Part shown: in pieces, positions 1-8,022 of the stretch | How positions within the stretch are numbered: the first letter of the stretch is position 1 | Layout of the letters: each line of letters begins with the position of its first letter | Source: Opitutaceae bacterium | Lineage (GTDB): Bacteria; Verrucomicrobiota; Verrucomicrobiia; Opitutales; Opitutaceae | DNA: 14,489 nucleotides | Direction of reading: 5' to 3' | Assembly (NCBI GenBank): GCA_009919985.1 | Contig: RGAX01000057.1 | Location: forward strand, 1 to 14,489 | Notes under the pieces: model-generated | Seen by the model: the letters and a program-made list of their open reading frames with translations, nothing else | The model's database searches: none | Told to the model about the DNA's origin: nothing | Position numbers and translations under genes: made by a program

Positions 1-1
1 C

Positions 2-73
2 GCCCGTTGGGAAGGCGAATTCGACGACAAGAAGGCGGCCGAAGGTTTCGGTGCGACCGATTTTAAGGCCTGA
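2..73 (+). CDS. C-terminal end of an unidentified protein (5' part outside window)
   Basis: An open frame enters from the left edge and stops at TGA 71-73, giving 23 visible residues that begin ARWEGEFDD and end GATDFKA. The stretch is hydrophilic and mixed in charge. Codon choice (GCC, GGC, TTC, GAC, AAG) is GC-rich and looks coding. No family can be named from so little. It points toward the minus-strand molybdoenzyme gene, with only 25 bp between the two stop codons, so the two genes converge. Confidence 0.6.
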   Translation, partial: ARWEGEFDDKKAAEGFGATDFKA

Positions 74-78
74 TTAAC

Positions 79-151
79 TGCGCGGCTACTCGGGGCGTTC
101 AGGCGTAGCGGTCTTCGGTCCAAGGATCGGCTCCGTTGGAGTAGCCGCGCA
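79..151. repeat. 13-bp perfect inverted repeat at a convergent gene junction
   Basis: The arm TGCGCGGCTACTC at 79-91 is exactly complementary to GAGTAGCCGCGCA at 139-151, with 47 bp between them. The right arm lies in the last codons of the sulfite-oxidase-like gene (the Val-Arg-Gly-Tyr-Ser region) and the left arm lies just past its stop codon. In that gene's mRNA the arms could pair to enclose the stop. There is no T-run after the stem on either strand, so it is not a standard intrinsic terminator. Confidence 0.6.
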
Positions 152-740
152 CTTCCCAGAAGCCGAGTTTATCCTCGGCAAGAAAGGAGATGCCTTTGAT
201 GAACTTTGCGCCTTTCCACGCGTAAAGCTTGGGCACGATCACGCGAGCCAAGCCACCGTGTTCGCGCGCCAGTGGCGCACCGTTAAACAACGTCGCGACT
301 AGCACATCGTCGTCCAAACACACCGCGAGCGGCAGATTGGTCGAGTAGCCGTCGTAGCTTGTAAAATACACGAACTGTGCCTCCGGCTTCGGCTGCGCGA
401 GCTCGTACAGCGTCGTGAACGCGACCCCGCCCCAGCGGCAATCGTATTTGCTCCACGTCGTGACGCAGTGGAAGTCGCTCACATCCTCAACCTGCGGGAG
501 GGCGTGAAAATTTTCCCAGTTCAGTGCGACCGGTTTTTCCACCAAGCCGTCGAGCGTGAGGGACCAATCGGCGGTCGTGATCGCGGGTTGCACACCGAGA
601 TCGAGCACCGGAAAACCATCGGTGAGTTTCTGGCCAGGCGGCAGGCGCTCTTGCGAGGCCTCAGCGCGCGCCGTGACCCCGCGGGCCTTTTGTTTCTCGG
701 CCCATTTTTGTTTCGCCTCGATGTAGCGTGCCTTCGACAT
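99..740 (-). CDS. Sulfite oxidase-like molybdopterin-dependent oxidoreductase (cytoplasmic)
   Basis: This 213-residue protein matches the oxidoreductase molybdopterin-binding fold (SUOX family, PF00174). Seen in the sequence: DFHCVTTWS near residues 89-97, whose Cys92 is the expected molybdenum ligand; GGLARVIVPKLYAWKGAKF near 162-180; and GFWEVRGYSNGADPW near 193-207, a typical family C-terminus. The N-terminal 35 residues are charged and lack a signal peptide or twin-arginine motif, so the enzyme is probably cytoplasmic, unlike exported YedY/MsrP. There is no dimerisation domain and no heme domain. The natural substrate of this small subgroup is not known to me. It follows the membrane-protein gene by 41 bp on the same strand, so co-transcription is likely. 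The ATG at 740 has no Shine-Dalgarno sequence. Family assignment is firm; reaction is unknown. Confidence 0.9.
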   Translation of the reverse strand: MSKARYIEAKQKWAEKQKARGVTARAEASQERLPPGQKLTDGFPVLDLGVQPAITTADWSLTLDGLVEKPVALNWENFHALPQVEDVSDFHCVTTWSKYDCRWGGVAFTTLYELAQPKPEAQFVYFTSYDGYSTNLPLAVCLDDDVLVATLFNGAPLAREHGGLARVIVPKLYAWKGAKFIKGISFLAEDKLGFWEVRGYSNGADPWTEDRYA

Positions 741-781
741 GGCGGAAAACGTGATGCGTGCGGCAGTTTTCGCAAGTCCGT

Positions 782-1309
782 CTACGCGTCGTCGGCCTCG
801 TCAACGTGATCCAGCTCAAGCGCCGCCTCTATGGGCGCGCGGCGACGGTGATAATATAAAGCCATTCCGCCCTGATAAAAGAATGCGATCACTCCAAAAA
901 CCGCGTTGGAGACGTTCGCGATGATCCGTAAAAATTGGTTTTCATCTATGCCGGCGGCGGCGATCGTCTCGCGCTGATCTGAGGATATGACCATGCGCAC
1001 GGATTCGAGGTCGAGGTGCTGCGAGCGATAGCCGACGTAGGCCAGCACGATCACGAGAAGATACAACTGACTGCCGATGAGCCACGAGACGCCGCGTTTA
1101 TCGCCGAAGCGCAATAAGCCCACGCCGTGCAATTCCAACGCCCCCGCTCCAGCTACCAGCACGCCGATGGCCGCGCCTGGAACGTCTTTGCTCGCCGCGC
1201 AGATTAGGCCGAAAACGCCCGCCACCACGAGTTCGCTGATGCCGTTGAAGCGGGCGAACCGGATTACACGGTATAAAGTCTCTTCAGGAAGCAAGGGCGG
1301 CGCACGCAT
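782..1309 (-). CDS. Conserved-type integral membrane protein, about four helices
   Basis: This 175-residue protein has four hydrophobic segments: about 22-40 (FNGISELVVAGVFGLICAA), 45-68, 75-93 (WLIGSQLYLLVIVLAYVGY) and 131-153 (ending FFYQGGMALYY). A soluble loop of about 35 residues (roughly 94-130) separates helices three and four. Both ends are hydrophilic and the tail is acidic (ending EADDA). I do not recognise a named family. It lies 41 bp upstream of the sulfite-oxidase-like gene on the same strand, suggesting an operon. The histidines are not arranged like those of the heme-binding YedZ/MsrQ partner. The gene is divergent from hrpA with 47 bp between start codons. No Shine-Dalgarno sequence precedes the ATG. 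Confidence 0.8.
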   Translation of the reverse strand: MRAPPLLPEETLYRVIRFARFNGISELVVAGVFGLICAASKDVPGAAIGVLVAGAGALELHGVGLLRFGDKRGVSWLIGSQLYLLVIVLAYVGYRSQHLDLESVRMVISSDQRETIAAAGIDENQFLRIIANVSNAVFGVIAFFYQGGMALYYHRRRAPIEAALELDHVDEADDA

Positions 1310-1356
1310 GGAGAGTTGTCATTCCCGCGCGGAGCCCGAATCTCAAGCCTCTTTCC

Positions 1357-4300
1357 TTGGCCGCTTCCGAATCACAACGCCCGTTCCCCTTTCGCATCGA
1401 GTTCCCGCCCGAGCTACCGATTAGCGTGCGCGCGGACGAAATCACCGCGGCCATCGCCGAAAATCAGGTCGTGATTCTCGCCGGTGAAACAGGTTCCGGT
1501 AAGACGACGCAGATTCCAAAAATGTGTCTCGCCGCTGGCCGCGGCCAACGTGGCCGTATTGCGTGCACGCAACCGCGCCGTGTGGCCGCGCTTTCGATCT
1601 CTCGCCGCGTTGCGGAGGAATTAAACGTCGAATGGGGCCGCGAGGTCGGCTGTAAAATCCGTTTCAGCGACCAGACCACGCCGGCGACCGTAATCAAATT
1701 TCTTACCGACGGTATGTTGCTGGCCGAGGTCCAAGGTGATCCTTTGCTGCGCGACTACGACACGGTCATTATCGACGAAGCCCATGAACGTTCGCTCAAT
1801 ATCGATTTTCTACTCGGCCATCTTCGCACGCTACGTTTCAAGCGGCCCGAGCTGAAAATTATCATCACTTCTGCGACGATCGACACTGAGGCGTTTAGTG
1901 CGGCATTCGACGGCGCCCCCATTATTAAGGTCGAAGGGCGCACCTATCCGGTCGAGGTCATCTACGCGCCGCTCGACGGGCTCGGCTCCGACTACGACGA
2001 AAACGACGAGAATGAGGAGAAATCCGACGCAGTCGCCGTCGCCTCCGCCAAGGCCGAGGCGCTGCACTATATCGACGGCGCCGTAGAAGCCGTGGAACGC
2101 ATCGCGCACGAAAGCGAACGCGGCGACGTATTGGTATTTTTGCCGAGCGAGCGCGACATCCGCGAAGTCGGCGATCTGCTCGAAGGCCGGCGTTTGCGCG
2201 ATTGTGAGATTGTGCCGCTCTTCGGCCGACTCTCCAATGTTGAACAACAGCGCGTCTTTGCTCCGACGCAGCGCCGCAAAGTCGTGCTCGCGACCAACAT
2301 CGCGGAAACATCACTCACGATCCCAGGCATCCGTTTTGTAGTCGATACCGGTCTGGCGCGGGTGAGCCGCTACACGGCTGCAGCGCGCACGCGGCGTTTG
2401 CCCATCGAGCCGATTTCCCAGTCTAGTGCCGATCAACGCAAAGGCCGTAGCGGCCGTGTCGCCGAGGGCGTGTGCATTCGGCTCTATTCGGAAAAAGATT
2501 TTCTCGAGCGCCCGCGCTTTACCGAACCGGAAATTCGCCGCGCAAATTTGGCGGACGTCATTTTACGGCTGAAGGCTTTCGGGCTCGGCGACATCGAGCG
2601 CTTTCCCTTTATTAATCCGCCAGCGCCTAAATCCATTCGCTCGGGTTACCTGCTGCTTGAGGAAATCGGCGCGCTAGCCACGGAAGAAACCGGTGATCTT
2701 GTGCGACCTCTGACGCCTGTCGGGCGCGAACTCGCGCGGTTGCCGGTCGACCCGACCGTCGGGCGCATGATCTTGCAGGCGCGCACGGAGAAAGCCTTAC
2801 GCGAAGTCCTCGTCATCGCGGCCGGCCTGAGCATTCAAGACCCGCGTGACCGTCCGATGGACAAACAACAAGCCGCCGATGCTGCCCACCGGCGCTTTGC
2901 ACATCCGGATTCAGATTTTCTTACGCTCCTAAATATCTGGGAGGCGTTTCACGACGAGTTTGAGAGGCTCACGCAGGCGAAGTTGCGTCGGTTTTGCCGC
3001 GATCATTTTTTGAGTTACACGCGCTTGCGTGAGTGGCGTGACGTGCACGCGCAATTGCTTGATACTTTGCGTGAGCGTGAGGCTTTTCGAATGTCTTCAA
3101 TTTACGACGGCACGAGTGAACACGCGGAGCGAAATCCGGATCAGCCGCTCGCATTCGGGACGCCCGGATATCGCGCGATTCACCGTAGTGTTCTCTCCGG
3201 CTTGCTCGGCAACATCGCGCAACTCGACGAGGACAATGGCGGTTATAAAGCCACCAATGACCGCCGCGTGGGCTTGTTTCCCGGCTCGGTTTTGTTTCGG
3301 CGCGAAGAACCCAAGCGCGGTAAACCCGATCCCGCGGCGGCGCCCAAGAAAAGCCCGAAGACACCGCGCTGGATTATGGCGGCGGAGATGATGGAGACGA
3401 CGCGGCTGTACGCGCGCACCTGCGCGCGACTGGATCCGCTGTGGGCGCTTGACCTCGGAGCGCACGTGGTGCGCGTGTCGCATAGCGAACCGTTTTGGAA
3501 CGAGGAGGCGGGACGCGTCATGGTGAAGCAACGCACTCGACTTTACGGCCTCGAACTCGAAAGCCGCGCCGTGGGTTATGGGAAAATCAATCCCGTGCAT
3601 GCGACGGAAATCTTCATCCGCGAAGCGCTTGTGAATGATACCGTTGTTTTCCCGCTCGATTGTCTGCTGCATAACCGTGCCGTGCGGGCGAAAATCGAAA
3701 ACGCGCTCACGCGTACACGCGACACGGGTTATCTCAATCTCGACGAGGCGATTTATCGTTTCTACCTGGCGCGTCTCATCCCGGAGGAAAATCCGGAGCA
3801 CATTTCCTCGGTCGCGGAGTTGGTTGATCTCGTGCGTGAACGTCGGGGTGCTGAGCCAGATTTCCTCATGCTCGAGCCCGAGGATTTGCGCGATCCTGAG
3901 ACGCTGCAACACGACGCGGTGGCGTTTCCTGAAGCGCTGCCCTTAGCGAATTCAGCCTTGCCGCTCGCGTACTCGTATAAACCGGGACAGGCGGATGACG
4001 GCGTGACGCTCGACGTCAATGTGCGCGACGCTGCGACGCTTACAGCTGCCGCGCTCGACTGGGCGGTGCCTGGACATCTCGAGGCGAAGGTGGAGCATTA
4101 CCTAAGGGCTTTGCCTAAGGAATTGCGACGCGCATTTGTGCCGTTAAATGAAAACGCAAAAAAATTTGCGGGCTGGGTTGCGGCGCGCGACCGGCTCACG
4201 GACCGACGCGAGACGTTGACCGAGGCCTTGGCGGCAGAGTTGCGTGAACGCTTCCGGCTTGGGGTGCAGGGCAAAATTTGGGATGATAAACCCTTGCCTG

Positions 4301-5445
4301 ACCATTTCCGCGTACGTGTGCGCGTTGTGAATGATAATGGCGTCGAGCTCTGCGCGAGCCGTGAGCTGGTGCAGATCCAAGCGGCGCTGCAGCAGCGAGG
4401 CCGCGAGGCGACGGTCGCAGTAGCGAAGGCCGAGCCCGAAGTGTGGCGGCGCGCCCGCGCTCAGTGGGAAAAATCGCCGCAAACGACGTGGAGCTTTGGC
4501 GATATTCCAGCGCGCGTGCGCGTGAGCGAGCAGGCGGGTGTGCCCGTCGAAGCGTTTCCCGCAATGGTGGTGGAAAATGGCGGCGTGGCGTTGAGGCTCG
4601 CGCGAACGCCGGAAGAAGCGCAGACTGCGACGGCGCGTGGACTGTCGGCGTTATTGGAATCTAGCGTTCGCTACGAATTGGGTTGGCTGGAGCGTGACTT
4701 GAAGGCGTTGCGCGAGCTTGGTGCTCTGTTGGCGACGCTGGTACCGCTAGCGGATTTACAAGTGCACGCGCTAGGTTCGATTCGGGCTTGGGTATGCGAT
4801 GCAAAACGCGTGAGTGCGCTTACGGCGACAGTGTTTGGCGCAGCGGTGGATCGGGCTAAAGCAGATTTGCGTGGGCTGGTGCCGCGGTATGTCGAGCAGT
4901 TGCGAGAGATTCTGACGTTGCGGCTAGCGCTCGAAGTGCACGCGACGCCGTATGCTGGACTGGCGGGAGATTTGGCGGCGTTGTTACCTGCGGATTTTGT
5001 TCGGGCGACGCCATATGCGCAGCTCGCACATTTTCCGCGTTATCTCAAAGCCATGAAGCAACGCGCGGATCGTTGGCGGCAAAATACGGTTAAAGATACC
5101 GAGCGGGCGCGCCAGTTGGCGCCTTACGTAGCGGCAGCGGTGAAGCTGAGAGACCGTGAGGACGGCGTAGCGTTCCGGTGGTGGTTGGAAGAATTTCGTG
5201 TGAGTCTTTTTGCGCAGGAACTAGGGACGGCGGAGCCGATTTCGGCGGTGAAATTGGATCGCTGGCTGGCCAGTTTTGGGAAAATGGGCGGCGTGGAAAC
5301 GAAGTCCGAGGTGCCGCCTAAACCGGTGGCAGCAAAACCTCCTGCGCCTGCGCCGGTTGCGCCGTTGGCGACAGTTAAAATGCCGGATAAAAAAAGCGGG
5401 CCACTCAAAAACTTCGGCGCGTTGGATAAATTCATCCAACGTTAA
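1357..5445 (+). CDS. hrpA: ATP-dependent RNA helicase HrpA (DEAH family)
   Basis: This 1362-residue protein fits the size of E. coli HrpA (about 1300). Helicase motifs in order: Walker A GETGSGKT at 43-50, DEAH at 140-143, SAT at 172-174, ATNIAETSLTIPG from 312, and QRKGRSGR at 360-367 (motif VI). A helicase-associated region follows (about 410-510), then an OB-fold (about 600-690) and the long DUF3418 C-terminal region (about 730-1310) that marks HrpA rather than HrpB. HrpA is known to unwind RNA, and E. coli HrpA rescues stalled ribosomes. Local features are an acidic patch at 212-224 and a Pro/Ala-rich linker near 1310-1345 before a conserved-looking tail ending DKFIQR. The start is taken at TTG 1357. 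No in-frame ATG or GTG lies upstream after the divergent gene's start, and the next candidate, GTG 1426, would leave only about 20 residues before Walker A. Confidence 0.95.
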   Translation: MAASESQRPFPFRIEFPPELPISVRADEITAAIAENQVVILAGETGSGKTTQIPKMCLAAGRGQRGRIACTQPRRVAALSISRRVAEELNVEWGREVGCKIRFSDQTTPATVIKFLTDGMLLAEVQGDPLLRDYDTVIIDEAHERSLNIDFLLGHLRTLRFKRPELKIIITSATIDTEAFSAAFDGAPIIKVEGRTYPVEVIYAPLDGLGSDYDENDENEEKSDAVAVASAKAEALHYIDGAVEAVERIAHESERGDVLVFLPSERDIREVGDLLEGRRLRDCEIVPLFGRLSNVEQQRVFAPTQRRKVVLATNIAETSLTIPGIRFVVDTGLARVSRYTAAARTRRLPIEPISQSSADQRKGRSGRVAEGVCIRLYSEKDFLERPRFTEPEIRRANLADVILRLKAFGLGDIERFPFINPPAPKSIRSGYLLLEEIGALATEETGDLVRPLTPVGRELARLPVDPTVGRMILQARTEKALREVLVIAAGLSIQDPRDRPMDKQQAADAAHRRFAHPDSDFLTLLNIWEAFHDEFERLTQAKLRRFCRDHFLSYTRLREWRDVHAQLLDTLREREAFRMSSIYDGTSEHAERNPDQPLAFGTPGYRAIHRSVLSGLLGNIAQLDEDNGGYKATNDRRVGLFPGSVLFRREEPKRGKPDPAAAPKKSPKTPRWIMAAEMMETTRLYARTCARLDPLWALDLGAHVVRVSHSEPFWNEEAGRVMVKQRTRLYGLELESRAVGYGKINPVHATEIFIREALVNDTVVFPLDCLLHNRAVRAKIENALTRTRDTGYLNLDEAIYRFYLARLIPEENPEHISSVAELVDLVRERRGAEPDFLMLEPEDLRDPETLQHDAVAFPEALPLANSALPLAYSYKPGQADDGVTLDVNVRDAATLTAAALDWAVPGHLEAKVEHYLRALPKELRRAFVPLNENAKKFAGWVAARDRLTDRRETLTEALAAELRERFRLGVQGKIWDDKPLPDHFRVRVRVVNDNGVELCASRELVQIQAALQQRGREATVAVAKAEPEVWRRARAQWEKSPQTTWSFGDIPARVRVSEQAGVPVEAFPAMVVENGGVALRLARTPEEAQTATARGLSALLESSVRYELGWLERDLKALRELGALLATLVPLADLQVHALGSIRAWVCDAKRVSALTATVFGAAVDRAKADLRGLVPRYVEQLREILTLRLALEVHATPYAGLAGDLAALLPADFVRATPYAQLAHFPRYLKAMKQRADRWRQNTVKDTERARQLAPYVAAAVKLRDREDGVAFRWWLEEFRVSLFAQELGTAEPISAVKLDRWLASFGKMGGVETKSEVPPKPVAAKPPAPAPVAPLATVKMPDKKSGPLKNFGALDKFIQR

Positions 5446-5466
5446 TATCCCGACGTTGCGATTTTT
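5437..5466 (+). terminator. Possible intrinsic terminator after hrpA
   Basis: CAACGT (5437-5442) pairs with ACGTTG (5453-5458) around a 10-nt loop that begins with the hrpA stop codon. Five T residues follow at 5462-5466. The stem is short and only moderately GC-rich, so this is a weak call. Its position is right for separating hrpA from the exported-protein pair. Confidence 0.35.
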
Positions 5467-5504
5467 CCCCGTCTTAGTTTAATCTAATACGATTTTCCCG
5501 CCAG

Positions 5505-7994
5505 ATGCTTTACCCCTTTTCCAATCTGCTTGGCGCTGCTGTCGCCATTTTGTTCTACACCCTAAGTTTCTCCACACCTCTGGCCGCTGCTGAGCCGGTG
5601 CAGTTCGCACGGGATATCCAGCCGATTTTTGAGGCGAGCTGCGTGCAATGCCACGCGCGCGGTAAGGAAAAGGGCGGCTTCAGCTTGGAAACACGGGCTG
5701 ATTTTCTCGATGGCGGCGAAAATGGAGTTGCGGCGGTGGTAGGCCGCAGCGTCGAAAGCCCGGTGATTAAACTCATCACGAGTCTGGATGCGGAGACGGT
5801 GATGCCGAAAAAAGGTAAAAAACTCACGCCGCAACAAGTGGCGATCTTTAGCGCCTGGATCGATCAAGGCATGGCCTGGCCGCAGGAAATTAATTTCGCC
5901 AAACACGAGCCGTCGAATCTACGACCGCGGGAATTGGTGAGCTTGGAGGTTGCGGCTGCAGTGGCAAATCCCGTGGATGGATTTGTCGGAGCGAGCATGG
6001 CGCAACAGGGCGTGACTTGGCCGCTGCTCGTCGATGATCGTACTTATGCGCGGCGCGTGTGGCTTGATACCATCGGGCTCTTGCCGCCGCCGGCGGAGTT
6101 GGAGGTTTTTGTCGCCGATGGGGCTGCGAACAAACGCGAACGTCTCGTGGCGCGGCTGATCGAAAATCGCCAGGCTTACGCGGAGCATTGGCTGACGTTT
6201 TGGAATGATTTGTTACGCAATGATTACAAGGGCACCGGCTACATAGACGGTGGGCGCAAGCCAATCACCTCCTGGCTTTATACGGCGCTTGCACGAAATT
6301 TGCCGTATGACCAATTCGTTGCTCAGCTCATTAATCCCGGCGCGGAAGCCGAGGGTTTTACCAACGGCATTCTTTGGCGTGGCGCGGTCAACGCTAGTAT
6401 GGTGCCGCCGATGCAGGCAGCACAGGGCGTTGCACAGGTGTTTCTTGGCGTGAATCTCAAATGCGCTTCCTGCCACGATAGTTTTATTAACGAATATACC
6501 CTCAAGGACGCTTACGGTCTTGCGAGTGTCTACGCGGATGGACCACTCGAAATCGCCGAGTGCGATAAACCCACGGGCCACATCGGACAGGTGAAATTTC
6601 TGTACGGTGAACTTGGGTTGATCGACGGCAAAGCGGACCCAGCTACCCGCAAACGACAACTCGCGGAGATCATCACCGGGCGCTCGAACGGTCGCTTGCC
6701 GCGCACAATCGTGAACCGCCTTTGGCAACGTTTTATGGGCTACGGTCTCGTCGAGCCCGTCGATGAAATGGATAAACCTGCTTGGTCGCCCGAGCTCATG
6801 GATTGGCTCGCGGAGGATCTCGTGGCGCACGGCTACGATCTTAAGCACACCATCACGCGCATTCTTACTTCGCGCGCCTACCAGTTGCCGGTGGTCAACG
6901 TCGGCGAGACCGAGGAGCATTACGTGTTTCGTGGTCCAGGCGTGCGTCGACTAAGCGCTGAGCAATTTTCTGATGCATTGCTTACGCTCAGCGGTTCAGA
7001 GCATGCAGCCAAAGCCGATGCGCGGTTGAATCGCGAAATCGCGTTGAAGCAATTGGCTTCAGTAACTTTACCGCTCCAGCCCAAGTGGATATGGACTAAT
7101 ACCCAGGCGGCCACCAAGACGAAGCCAGCGGCAGTGGTGTTCAAACGCGAAGTGACGCTTGCGACACTACCAACGGAGGCGTTCATCGCAATCGCCGCTG
7201 ATAACAGTTATACAATCACGATCAACGGCCAAGCTTACGGAGCCTCCTCGAAACGGACAAGCGCTGGGCCGGATCTGATCGATATGCGGGGAAAATTTAA
7301 AGTGGGTGTGAATACGCTGAGTATCATGGCGATCAATCTTACGCCTGAAGGCGCTACGCCGATTCCGCCCGCGGTCATTGGGCCGAATGGCAAAGCCTTA
7401 CCTTTTGATCCCAAAGCGCCGCAACTTGAATTTCCGCCCGAGGCCAACACCTCAGCCGGACTCATCCTCTACGCCCGCGTTAGGGCGGAGGGCCAGGTCA
7501 TGGATTTTGTTTCCGATGCGACGTGGACGACCGACGTGGGGCCGGTTTTTGAACTCGGTGGTGTTGAACTCGCACCTTGGAAACACGGGACGAGTTTCAT
7601 GGAACTCGCGGCGGCGATGCCGGAAAAATTACCTGTGCAGCGCGCGTCATTGTTGGCGGCGGATCCTTTGATGTTGGCGCTGGGTCGGCCCAATCGTGAG
7701 CAAGTCGTGACCGTGCGCCAAGGCACGGCGACGACGTTGCAAGCGCTCGAATTGACTAATGGCGCGACGCTCGCCGCGGCTTTGAAAACAGGGGTTGAAA
7801 AAATCCTGGTGACCGCGCCGAAAGACCCCGCGCAGCTCGCGACGACGCTGTATCATCAAGCTCTCAGCCGTGGCCCGACGCCGGCCGAACTCGCGTTTGC
7901 GACGCAGCTCTTGGGTTCGCCGGTTCAAGCCGAGGGCGTGCAAGATCTGCTCTGGGCGCTGGCGATGTTACCTGAATTTCAACTGATCTACTGA
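5505..7994 (+). CDS. PSCyt1-DUF1549-DUF1553 exported cytochrome-type protein with inserted beta-sandwich-like domain
   Basis: This 829-residue protein starts with a Sec signal peptide (hydrophobic 8-25, likely cut after Ala29 in PLAAAE). A planctomycete cytochrome c domain (PSCyt1, PF07635) follows with heme motif CVQCH at 46-50 and a likely Met ligand in VMPKKGKK near 100. The DUF1549/PSCyt2 region (about 150-345) carries a second CxxCH, CASCHD at 320-325. DUF1553 begins near 380 (RTIVNRLWQRFMGYGLVEP at 400-418) and resumes at about 720-829 (ALGRPNREQVV, then LQALELTNG). Between the halves, roughly 522-690, sits a stretch starting PKWIWT and containing IAADNSYTITINGQ, resembling a galactose-binding or rhamnosidase-type beta-sandwich. 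These proteins are known mainly from Planctomycetes and Verrucomicrobia; their biochemical role is not established. A DUF1501 gene follows after 28 bp. The ATG at 5505 has no Shine-Dalgarno sequence. Confidence 0.92.
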   Translation: MLYPFSNLLGAAVAILFYTLSFSTPLAAAEPVQFARDIQPIFEASCVQCHARGKEKGGFSLETRADFLDGGENGVAAVVGRSVESPVIKLITSLDAETVMPKKGKKLTPQQVAIFSAWIDQGMAWPQEINFAKHEPSNLRPRELVSLEVAAAVANPVDGFVGASMAQQGVTWPLLVDDRTYARRVWLDTIGLLPPPAELEVFVADGAANKRERLVARLIENRQAYAEHWLTFWNDLLRNDYKGTGYIDGGRKPITSWLYTALARNLPYDQFVAQLINPGAEAEGFTNGILWRGAVNASMVPPMQAAQGVAQVFLGVNLKCASCHDSFINEYTLKDAYGLASVYADGPLEIAECDKPTGHIGQVKFLYGELGLIDGKADPATRKRQLAEIITGRSNGRLPRTIVNRLWQRFMGYGLVEPVDEMDKPAWSPELMDWLAEDLVAHGYDLKHTITRILTSRAYQLPVVNVGETEEHYVFRGPGVRRLSAEQFSDALLTLSGSEHAAKADARLNREIALKQLASVTLPLQPKWIWTNTQAATKTKPAAVVFKREVTLATLPTEAFIAIAADNSYTITINGQAYGASSKRTSAGPDLIDMRGKFKVGVNTLSIMAINLTPEGATPIPPAVIGPNGKALPFDPKAPQLEFPPEANTSAGLILYARVRAEGQVMDFVSDATWTTDVGPVFELGGVELAPWKHGTSFMELAAAMPEKLPVQRASLLAADPLMLALGRPNREQVVTVRQGTATTLQALELTNGATLAAALKTGVEKILVTAPKDPAQLATTLYHQALSRGPTPAELAFATQLLGSPVQAEGVQDLLWALAMLPEFQLIY

Positions 7995-8022
7995 GTCTCG
8001 ATTTCACCCGCGTGCTCCTGCC

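Noticed and set aside
782..1309. Membrane protein as a YedZ/MsrQ heme partner of the SUOX-like enzyme
   Set aside because: It has about four helices rather than six, its histidines are not in the expected helix positions, and the enzyme lacks an export signal.
3097..3912. 271-codon open frame on the minus strand inside hrpA
   Set aside because: It lies fully antisense to a well-supported helicase gene, its product has no recognisable motif, and GC-rich codon bias commonly leaves the reverse frame open.
5456..5495. Sigma-70-type promoter before the PSCyt gene (TTGCGA, then TAATCT or TAATAC)
   Set aside because: The -10 candidates match only about three of six positions and the best one is badly spaced, so it is not supported as a feature.
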